A stretch of 13,257 bases of DNA, from contig CAZFHZ010000090.1 in assembly GCA_964519015.1 (NCBI GenBank), positions 1 to 13,257 of the forward strand. Reading direction: 5' to 3'. This document shows positions 5,537-11,853 of the stretch, piece by piece. A model generated the notes under the pieces. It was not told the DNA's origin, did not search any database, and saw only the letters and a program-made list of their open reading frames with translations. Position 1 is the first letter of the stretch; each line of letters begins with the position of its first letter. The position numbers were made by a program, and so were the translations under genes. This stretch comes from CAZFHZ01 sp964519015. Lineage in GTDB: Bacteria > Blakebacterota > Blakebacteria > Blakebacterales > CAYUVJ01.

Positions 5537-6756
5537 TGCTCGGGCGCCTGGCCTGGCGCAACCTGTGGCGCAATCGCCGCCGCACCCTCCTGACCATGGC
5601 GGCCGTCTTCTTCGCCGCGGTGATCGGGCTCTTCATGCGTTCGCTCCAGATCGGCACCTACCGCGCCACCATCGAACGGGTGGTCACCGTCAACACCGCT
5701 CACCTGCGTGTCGAGACCCCCGGCTACCGCGAGGAAGGCTCGCTCGACGATTCCTTCCAGCCGGACCCGGGGCTGCTCGCCGGACTGCGCGGCACCCGCT
5801 GGATCCAGGCGGTCTCCCCCCGGCTGGAGACCGCGGGTCTGGCCAGCGCCGGGGAGAACACACGCGGGGTACGACTGAGCGGCCTCGACCCGGCCGAGGA
5901 GTCCGGGATCACCCTGCTGGAGGAGAAGATCGTTGAGGGGGCCTGGCTGCAGCCGGGTGCAGATTCCCTGGTGGTGCTCGGACGGACCCTGGCCCGCAAC
6001 ATCGGGCTGGGGGTGGGAGACGAGATCGTGCTCATCACCCAGACCTGGTTCGGTACCATCGGCGCCGCGCTCTACCGGGTGGGCGGGCTGCTCGACTCGG
6101 GGATGCCGGAGGTGGACGACAGCACCCTCTTCCTGACCCTGGCGGCGGCCGAACGGTTGCTCGACGCCGAGGGACGGGTCACTTCGATCCTGATCGGACT
6201 CTCCGACCCCCGCCGGACCGACCGGGTGAAGACGGCACTCACGGCTTCCCTCCCGGAGGACCTGCAGGCCTATTCCTGGCGGGACCTGATGCCCGAGATC
6301 GTCCAGATGATCGAGTTCGATTCGATCGGGGGCTGGATGTTCCTGGTCATCCTGCTCATGGTGGTCGGCCTGGGCATCCTGAACACCGTCCTGATGGGGG
6401 TACTGGAGCGGGTCAAGCAGTTCGGGGTCGTGATGGCGGTCGGGATGAAACCTTACCAGGTGGCCCGTCTGATCATGAGCGAGGGGTTGATGATGGGATT
6501 GATTGCCCTGGGGGCCGGAGACCTGGTCGGATGGCTGCTGGCCTGGTACTACCGGATCCACCCCATGATCCTGAGCGGGACCGAGGGGCAGGCCATGCAG
6601 GAGATGGGCTTCGGCAACACCATGCCCACCTACCTCGACCTCTCCAACTTCCTCATGGTCAACGCCCTGGTGCTGGGCATCACCATTGCGGCCGCGCTCT
6701 ACCCCGCCCTGCGGGCGGCCCGCTACGAGCCGGTGGAAGCGTTGCGCCATGTCTGA
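5536..6756 (+). CDS. ABC transporter permease 1 (FtsX/LolC-E type)
   Basis: This 406-residue inner-membrane protein has the four-helix MacB/LolCE layout. It starts with an amphipathic LAWRNLWRNRRR and a first helix (about 17-36), followed by a large periplasmic domain (about 40-260). Three helices then follow (about 264-289, 314-338, 372-392). The coupling-helix motif LERVKQFGVVMAVG (290-303) and the C-terminal ALRAARYEPVEALRHV are family hallmarks. Such permeases do not form a classical channel; they transmit ATP-driven motion to the periplasm, in LolCDE to lift lipoproteins out of the inner membrane. It is the partner of the similar permease that follows, with which it overlaps by 8 bases. 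It is translationally coupled to the LolA-like gene by a 1-base overlap. Confidence 0.92.
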   Translation: MLGRLAWRNLWRNRRRTLLTMAAVFFAAVIGLFMRSLQIGTYRATIERVVTVNTAHLRVETPGYREEGSLDDSFQPDPGLLAGLRGTRWIQAVSPRLETAGLASAGENTRGVRLSGLDPAEESGITLLEEKIVEGAWLQPGADSLVVLGRTLARNIGLGVGDEIVLITQTWFGTIGAALYRVGGLLDSGMPEVDDSTLFLTLAAAERLLDAEGRVTSILIGLSDPRRTDRVKTALTASLPEDLQAYSWRDLMPEIVQMIEFDSIGGWMFLVILLMVVGLGILNTVLMGVLERVKQFGVVMAVGMKPYQVARLIMSEGLMMGLIALGAGDLVGWLLAWYYRIHPMILSGTEGQAMQEMGFGNTMPTYLDLSNFLMVNALVLGITIAAALYPALRAARYEPVEALRHV

Positions 6757-7993
6757 GACCCGCGACCTGACCCTGGAACTGCGGCTGGCCTGGCGCAACA
6801 TCGGCCGCAACCTGCGCCGCTCCCTCCTCTTCCTGCTGGCGGTCGCGGTCGGACTCTTCGGTCTGCTGGCCAGTCTGGGCATGATGCACGGGCTGAGTCG
6901 GGAGATGCTCCTGGAGATGACCGGGACCCACCTCGGTGATGTGCAGGTGGCCCGTATGGGTTTCAACGACAATCCGGTCCTCAGCCTGACCCTGGAGGAC
7001 CCGGCCCCGGTCGAGCGCATCCTGGAGACCACCCCTGGTATCGCCCACTGGGCCCCGAGGGTGTTGCTGCAGGGGATGGCCCAGAGTGGACGGGGTTCCC
7101 AGGGAGCTCTGATCGTGGGTATCGACCCGGCCCGGGAGCAGGAGGTCACCGTCCTTTCCCGGCGCGTCACCGCGGGGGCCTATCTGTCCGGGACTACCCG
7201 TAGCGGCGTACTTGTCGGAGAGGAGATGGCCCGCCGCCTCCGCCTTAAGATCGGGCAGCGTCTGGTGGTCTTCGCCCAGGGTCGTTCCGGGGAACTGGTC
7301 AGCGCGGCCTGGCCGATCACCGGTCTCTTTCGGACCAACTCCCCCGACTTCGACCGCTCGATGGTCTACGTCGGCATCGACGATCTGCGCGGAGTGCTCG
7401 GGCTGGGCGAGGGGGTGAGCACCCTGACCCTCCGCACTTCCGCCGAAACCACGGCGGCCCGGCTGGACGAAGTGCTCACCCGGATCCTGGCGGGTCGCGA
7501 CCTGGAAGTGCTCGCCTGGGGAGAGGTGGTCCCGGCCATGCTGCAGTCGATGGAGGTCTGGGACTTCTTCATCTATGTTTTCTTCATCCTGGTCTTCATC
7601 GCCATGGTCTTCGGGATCATGAATACCATGACCATGGCGGTCTTCGAACGGATCCAGGAGTTCGGGGTGCTCTCGGCGCTGGGCACCCTCCCCGGGCGGA
7701 TCTTCCGGATGGTGGTCTACGAGGCCGGGCTGCTCGGTCTGCTCGGGGTGGGGGTGGGGGGAGTAGCAACCCTCCTGCTGATGCTGCTGACCGCCCGCTC
7801 GGGCATCGACTTCTCGGTCTTCTCCCAGGCGCTGGCCTCGCTCGGCTCCGGGAGCACCATCCACATCATCCTGGCGCCACTCGATTTCCTCATCTCGGGC
7901 GCCCTGGCCCTCCTCTTCGCCGTCATCTCGGCGGTCCTGCCCGCCCTGCGGGCGATGCGTTTCGAACCGGTGGAGGCTCTCCGGCATGTCTGA
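6749..7993 (+). CDS. ABC transporter permease 2 (FtsX/LolC-E type)
   Basis: This 414-residue permease is paralogous to the preceding one. N-terminal LAWRNIGRNLRRSLL and C-terminal MRFEPVEALRHV nearly match the equivalents in permease 1, and the helix layout is the same (about 25-45, 272-295, 323-348, 380-400). The periplasmic domain (about 46-270) has diverged. FERIQEFGVLSALGTLPGR (299-317) is the ATPase-contacting coupling helix. ATG at 6749 is chosen because it begins the homology and gives an 8-base overlap with the previous stop. An in-frame upstream reading from 6686 lies inside permease 1. Two different permeases plus one ATPase gene predict a LolC/LolE-like heterodimer, as in LolCDE. 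Confidence 0.92.
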   Translation: MSETRDLTLELRLAWRNIGRNLRRSLLFLLAVAVGLFGLLASLGMMHGLSREMLLEMTGTHLGDVQVARMGFNDNPVLSLTLEDPAPVERILETTPGIAHWAPRVLLQGMAQSGRGSQGALIVGIDPAREQEVTVLSRRVTAGAYLSGTTRSGVLVGEEMARRLRLKIGQRLVVFAQGRSGELVSAAWPITGLFRTNSPDFDRSMVYVGIDDLRGVLGLGEGVSTLTLRTSAETTAARLDEVLTRILAGRDLEVLAWGEVVPAMLQSMEVWDFFIYVFFILVFIAMVFGIMNTMTMAVFERIQEFGVLSALGTLPGRIFRMVVYEAGLLGLLGVGVGGVATLLLMLLTARSGIDFSVFSQALASLGSGSTIHIILAPLDFLISGALALLFAVISAVLPALRAMRFEPVEALRHV

Positions 7994-8687
7994 TCCGAAT
8001 CGGCAAAACGTCGTCCAGGCACGCGGCCTGGTCCGCACCTACGAGGACAACGGCGTCCCCGTTCAGGCCCTGCGGGGGGTGGACCTGGACATTGCCCCGG
8101 GGGACTTCGCCTGTATCGCCGGTCCCTCCGGCTCGGGGAAGACCACCCTGCTCAACCTGCTGGGTGGACTCGACCTGCCCACCGAGGGCAGCGTGGCCAT
8201 CGAAGGGACCCTTCTGGGGAACCTGAGCCGGACCCAGCGGGCGGAGCTGCGCCTGCGCCGTATCGGCTTCGTCTTCCAGGCCTACAACCTGATCCCAGTC
8301 TTAGGCGCTGCTGAGAACGTGGAGTACGTGCTGTTGCTCCAGAAGGTCCCCCCCGCCCGTCGCCATGAACGGGTCATGGAGGTGCTCGGGGCACTCGACA
8401 TGGCGGAGTACGCCGACCGCCGGCCGAACGAGCTGAGCGGCGGGCAGCAGCAGCGGGTGGCCGTGGCCCGCGCCCTAGCGGCCGACCCGGCCATCATCCT
8501 GCTCGACGAGCCGACCGCCAACCTCGATTCGGAGAACGGTAGCCGTCTCCTCGACTACCTGGAACAGATGAACGGTGACCGGGCAACCACCTTCCTCTTC
8601 TGCAGCCACGACCCGATGGTCATCCAGCGGGCCCACCGGCTGATCCGCCTGCGTGACGGCCGCATCGAGGAGGACCGGCAGCAATGA
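7986..8687 (+). CDS. ABC transporter ATP-binding protein (LolD/MacB-type)
   Basis: This 233-residue cytoplasmic ATPase powers the two permeases before it. All ABC motifs are intact: Walker A GPSGSGKTT (46-54), Q-loop FVFQAYNL (95-102, Gln98), signature LSGGQQQR (150-157), Walker B IILLDEP (170-176), and switch histidine in CSHD (His208). The text around the Q-loop (FQAYNLIPVLGAAENV) and the compact size are typical of the LolD/FtsE/MacB branch, which acts on substrates from within the membrane or periplasm. Its start overlaps permease 2 by 8 bases and its stop overlaps the barrel gene by 4 (ATGA), indicating one polycistronic message. Confidence 0.95.
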   Translation: MSDPNRQNVVQARGLVRTYEDNGVPVQALRGVDLDIAPGDFACIAGPSGSGKTTLLNLLGGLDLPTEGSVAIEGTLLGNLSRTQRAELRLRRIGFVFQAYNLIPVLGAAENVEYVLLLQKVPPARRHERVMEVLGALDMAEYADRRPNELSGGQQQRVAVARALAADPAIILLDEPTANLDSENGSRLLDYLEQMNGDRATTFLFCSHDPMVIQRAHRLIRLRDGRIEEDRQQ

Positions 8688-9940
8688 ACCGGGGCGTCGG
8701 ATCCCGGCGGGTCCGGCTCCTGCTCCTGGTGCTCGCGGTCGCCGGACCGGCTGCGGCCCCGGTGGCCGCCCAGAACGGCCGTCCTCCCGTCGAACTCCGG
8801 GGCTACCTGAAAACCCTTCCCCTCTACTTCGGAGCGGCTGCATCCACCCTTCCCGGGTGGAACCTGCCCGACGGCGGGCTGCTCGATTACACCCGTCTGC
8901 GGGCCGGCCTCCGCAGCGAGACCCTTCCGGGGCTCTACCTCAACGCCACCGTCGAACTCGCCGCCTGGGCGGGGGAGGTGAACGCGGCCGACCTGACCGG
9001 CGAGAACGCCGCCTTCCCCGTCCTGGTCGATGCCCGCTGGGATATGGAGCGGAGCGACCACCTGCGGGCCGACCTCTTCCTCGACCGGCTCAATGTGGAA
9101 GGTTACGCCGGCGCCTGGTCGGTCGTGCTGGGTCGCCAGCGGATCGCCTGGGGCTCGGGCTCCTTCTGGAATCCCACCGACGTGTTCAACCCCTACGGGC
9201 CGCTGGCCCTCGATCCGGAGGACCGCCCCGGTGTGGATGCGCTCCGGGTGGACTGGCAGTTCGCCGCGGTCGGCGCCCTGACCCTGGCCCACGCGGTGGC
9301 CCCCCGCCCCGGGTACACCGGTGGATACGCCGACCGCTCGGCCACCGTGGTGCGCGCCGGCACCGGGATCGGCAGCTGGGATCTGGTGGCGATGGTCGCC
9401 TTCGACCGGCGGGAGCGGTCTCTGGGGCTCGACTTGACCGGCTACCTCGGTGGCGCTGGGGTCCACCTGGAAGCGGCCCGTATCCACCATCCGGTCCGGT
9501 ATACGTACCTGAGCGGGGAGAGCCTGGTGGAGACCGGGACGATCGATCACTGGCTGGACTGGTCGGAAGCAGTGGCCGGCACGGCCTACGGGTTCGGGGA
9601 TGGGACCAGCCTGCAGGTGGAGTGGTTCCACAACACGGGGGGAGCCGTCGACCCGGATGCGTACGATCTCTCTGCCGTGGCGGCCGGCCGACTGCTGGCG
9701 GTCGGCCGTGACTATGCGGTGGCCGCCCTCAGCCGCCCCCTTTCCCCCCTGCTGACGGGCAGCCTGGCCGTACTGCTGAACGCCGGCGACGGTTCGGCCG
9801 CTCTGGTGCCCGGACTCGACTGGTCCCTCGCCCAGAACGCCCGCCTGGCCGTGGGGGTGCAGACCTTCACCGGAGGAGACCGGAGCGAGTTCGGTCCCCT
9901 GCCGGTGATCGGTTATGCCCTCCTGCGGCTGAGCTTCTGA
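8684..9940 (+). CDS. Outer-membrane beta-barrel protein of the export operon
   Basis: This 418-residue protein has a clear signal peptide: basic MNRGVGSRRVR, a leucine/valine core, and cleavage after VAA at about residue 29. The mature part is built from alternating amphipathic strands with Gly/Asp turns and ends in LLRLSF, with the C-terminal Phe used by the BAM machinery. WGSGSFWNPTDVFNP (156-170), preceded by GRQRIA, resembles the signature of DUF1302/alginate-export-like barrels; that assignment is by memory of the motif, not a search. The 4-base ATGA overlap with the ATPase gene ties it to the ABC system. It is therefore a candidate outer-membrane acceptor or exit pore, the role LolB plays for lipoproteins. 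No LolB-like gene is seen. The substrate is unknown. Confidence 0.75.
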   Translation: MNRGVGSRRVRLLLLVLAVAGPAAAPVAAQNGRPPVELRGYLKTLPLYFGAAASTLPGWNLPDGGLLDYTRLRAGLRSETLPGLYLNATVELAAWAGEVNAADLTGENAAFPVLVDARWDMERSDHLRADLFLDRLNVEGYAGAWSVVLGRQRIAWGSGSFWNPTDVFNPYGPLALDPEDRPGVDALRVDWQFAAVGALTLAHAVAPRPGYTGGYADRSATVVRAGTGIGSWDLVAMVAFDRRERSLGLDLTGYLGGAGVHLEAARIHHPVRYTYLSGESLVETGTIDHWLDWSEAVAGTAYGFGDGTSLQVEWFHNTGGAVDPDAYDLSAVAAGRLLAVGRDYAVAALSRPLSPLLTGSLAVLLNAGDGSAALVPGLDWSLAQNARLAVGVQTFTGGDRSEFGPLPVIGYALLRLSF

Positions 9941-9959
9941 GTCCGCCGGCCGGCCCGCC

Positions 9960-11306
9960 TCACCCCTCGATGATCCCGAGCGGGGCCCGCCCCTGCCAGG
10001 CGCCCCGGGTGAAGTCGGGGAAGTCCACCGGGCGGCTGCGCCGGGCGATCGAGCGCTCGCTCAGTTCGATCACCGCCGCCCACATCGCCCCGTCGTAGAC
10101 ATCCATGTCGGTCGGCTCCCCCTGCCGCAGGCACTCCACCAGGCGGTAGTCTTCGATGTAGTCCATCCCGCCGTGGCCGGCCCCGGCCGAGCGCTCCCGC
10201 ATCGTCTTCCAGAGGGGGTGCTCCCACTGCTCGTACCAGGTGGCCAGGTCATCCCACGCGTCCGACCGGTTGATCCCCTCGATGTAGATCAACTCCTCGG
10301 GGTACTTGCGGACCAGACCCCGGGTCCCCTGCAGCAGGATCCTTCGGCTGTAGGGGCGCGGCGAATCGGTGTTGTGGGTGATCAGGATGGTCTCGCCCCG
10401 CCGGGTCTGGATGAGCGTGTTGACCACATCCCCCAGCGCGTAGCGCTTCTGGGCCTCGATGCTCTCGGGACCGAACTTGGCCGCGGCGTAGAGGTTGAGC
10501 CCGCGCGAGGGGCTGGCCATGGAAACCAGGAAGTCTGCCTGGTTGCCCCGGTTGATGTCCAGCCACTGGGTGACCGGCCCCAGGCCGTGGGTCGGGTAGA
10601 GGTCGGCGTTGCGCCGCTCGGAGTGCTTGATCCGCCAACGTTCCACGTAGAAGTCGCTCAGTTTGAGTTCCCGCAGGTCGTGCAGATAGCCGCACTCGGC
10701 GTGGAGCAGATCCCCGAACAGTCCCTGCCGGACCATGTTCAGGATCATCAGTTCGGCCCGGTCGTAGCAGCAGTTCTCCATGGCGATGCAGTGGCGCCGG
10801 GTCCGCTCGGCGGTCTCCACCAGGTCCCAGCACTGTTCGAGCGAGATGGCCATCGGGATCTCGCTGGCCGCGTGCTTGCCGGTCTCCATCGCCTTCTTGA
10901 GCACCGGGTGGTGGTAGTCCCAAGGGGTGGCTGTGAAGACCAGGTCGAGGTCCTCCTCCTCGCACATCCGGATGTAGTCCTCGTGAGTGCCGAAGTACGC
11001 CTTGGCCCGGGGCCGCCCGTCGGCGACGAGCCGTTCCTGGATCCGCTCCACATGCTCTTCAAGCAGGTCGCAGACGGCCGCGATCTCCACCCCGGGGATG
11101 CGCATGAAGTTCTGCACATGACTGGAGCCCTGGTGCCCCACCCCGACGAAACCGACCCGGACCGTCTCGATGGGGGGGGCGGCGAATCCGGCGTAGGGCT
11201 GGGTGGAGACCGTACTGCAGGAGGTCAGCTCGGCCCCGAGGCTGAGGCCGATCCCGGCGGTGGCGGCGGTCTTGAGGAAGTCACGGCGATCGATCCCGGT
11301 GCTCAT
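9960..11306 (-). CDS. GH109-like Gfo/Idh/MocA glycosidase, Tat-exported putative lipoprotein
   Basis: This 448-residue NAD-binding protein is closest by motif to glycoside hydrolase family 109 (alpha-N-acetylgalactosaminidase), which uses tightly bound NAD+ in an oxidation-elimination mechanism. Features in order are a twin-arginine signal DRRDFLK (6-12), a hydrophobic segment, and LTSC (27-30), which fits a lipobox with Cys30. The Rossmann loop GVGHQGSSH follows (55-63). The EIPMA block (149-153) replaces the EKP of sugar dehydrogenases. Then come MENCCYD (176-182) and YPTHGLGP (237-244), a GH109 hallmark thought to hold active-site Tyr and His. ATG at 11306 is chosen because it starts the Tat signal and follows AGGGGAG; a frame open to 11390 starts before the promoter. 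Other Gfo/Idh/MocA activities cannot be excluded. Confidence 0.82.
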   Translation of the reverse strand: MSTGIDRRDFLKTAATAGIGLSLGAELTSCSTVSTQPYAGFAAPPIETVRVGFVGVGHQGSSHVQNFMRIPGVEIAAVCDLLEEHVERIQERLVADGRPRAKAYFGTHEDYIRMCEEEDLDLVFTATPWDYHHPVLKKAMETGKHAASEIPMAISLEQCWDLVETAERTRRHCIAMENCCYDRAELMILNMVRQGLFGDLLHAECGYLHDLRELKLSDFYVERWRIKHSERRNADLYPTHGLGPVTQWLDINRGNQADFLVSMASPSRGLNLYAAAKFGPESIEAQKRYALGDVVNTLIQTRRGETILITHNTDSPRPYSRRILLQGTRGLVRKYPEELIYIEGINRSDAWDDLATWYEQWEHPLWKTMRERSAGAGHGGMDYIEDYRLVECLRQGEPTDMDVYDGAMWAAVIELSERSIARRSRPVDFPDFTRGAWQGRAPLGIIEG

Positions 11307-11337
11307 GATGGGGCTCCCCTGGCTGGTGTGCGGTCCG

Positions 11338-11354
11338 GTCCCCGAGGCGGGGAC
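11338..11354 (-). repeat. Perfect dyad at the predicted 5' end of the glycosidase mRNA
   Basis: GTCCCCG (11338-11344) and CGGGGAC (11348-11354) form a 7-bp perfect inverted repeat around a 3-base centre. It begins about where the promoter at 11361-11390 should start transcription. It would fold as a hairpin at the very 5' end of the message, or serve as a DNA operator overlapping the start site. It has no U-tract, so it is not a good terminator for the upstream lipoprotein gene. Confidence 0.4.
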
Positions 11355-11360
11355 AGGGGC

Positions 11361-11390
11361 ATTATCGGAGAGCCTCCCGGGGCGTTTCAA
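11361..11390 (-). promoter_or_regulatory. Sigma70-like promoter of the glycosidase gene
   Basis: On the minus strand TTGAAA (11390-11385) and GATAAT (11366-11361) each match five of six consensus bases and are separated by 18 bases. Transcription would start near 11354, leaving a leader of about 48 bases before the ATG at 11306. This makes the glycosidase gene independent of the lipoprotein and HD-GYP genes upstream on the same strand. Confidence 0.65.
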
Positions 11391-11453
11391 TCCCCGCCTG
11401 CGATCACATAAGAGGGATGGGGAGTGGAGTCGGACCGTGGGCGGCCGGTCGGG

Positions 11454-11852
11454 TCAGCGCCGGGCGCCCGCCGGTCGCCGGCGCCAGACCATGTTCCGCT
11501 GGTTCGGCAGGATGATCTGTCCCCCCTCCGAGTATTCGAAGATGAGGGAGAAGTCGTACTCCTGACCTTCCTCATTGTTATAATAGATGGTGAAGTCGAT
11601 ATGTCCGGTGGCCGCCCGACGACGGAGGCCGTTGATGGTATGGATGTCCGCAGAACCCGGACCGGTCCCGAAGATGATCTCGGTCGGGCGGAGTTCCATA
11701 TACCGGTCGCGGTAAGCGGGCGCGTCCGTGTACCAGATCCCGAGGAGTTCGGGAGGGACTTCTTTGATCCGGCCCCGCCCGCAGCCCGACAGGAGGAGGA
11801 GTACGGTCAGAAGCGCGATCTCCCGACTTCGACCCCTCGATCGGTCCGTCAT
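11454..11852 (-). CDS. Small hypothetical lipoprotein
   Basis: This 132-residue protein has a lipoprotein signal: Arg-rich start, hydrophobic IALLTVLLLL, then lipobox LSGC with Cys24. Gly25-Arg26 follow the Cys, with no Asp at +2 to signal inner-membrane retention. The mature domain opens with ELLGIWYTDAPAYRDRYMEL and looks like a small beta-rich fold, with strands such as DFTIYYNN and YDFSLIFEY. I do not recognise the family. The ATG lies one base after the HD-GYP stop, and its ribosome site (GGGGAGG) is inside the end of that gene, so the two are co-transcribed and probably translationally coupled. It may monitor or modify the envelope process controlled by the HD-GYP protein; that is inferred from position alone. 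Confidence 0.75.
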   Translation of the reverse strand: MTDRSRGRSREIALLTVLLLLSGCGRGRIKEVPPELLGIWYTDAPAYRDRYMELRPTEIIFGTGPGSADIHTINGLRRRAATGHIDFTIYYNNEEGQEYDFSLIFEYSEGGQIILPNQRNMVWRRRPAGARR

Positions 11853-11853
11853 C

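Noticed and set aside
5458..8038. Two long minus-strand frames (570 and 452 codons) opposite the permeases
   Set aside because: They have the same shadow composition, while the plus-strand frames carry intact ABC permease and ATPase motifs and coupled start-stop overlaps.
9945..9954. GCCGGCCGGC palindrome between the convergent barrel and glycosidase stops
   Set aside because: It is too short to give a useful hairpin loop and has no U-tract, so it is not supported as a terminator.
11380..11393. ATTGAAAC on the minus strand, resembling the 3' end of some CRISPR repeats
   Set aside because: It occurs once, with no repeat-spacer periodicity around it, and is better explained as the -35 region of the glycosidase promoter.
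10173..11411. Plus-strand frame of 412 codons opposite the glycosidase gene
   Set aside because: It is antisense to a gene with clear GH109 and Tat motifs; the translated product is compositionally biased and has no recognisable domain.
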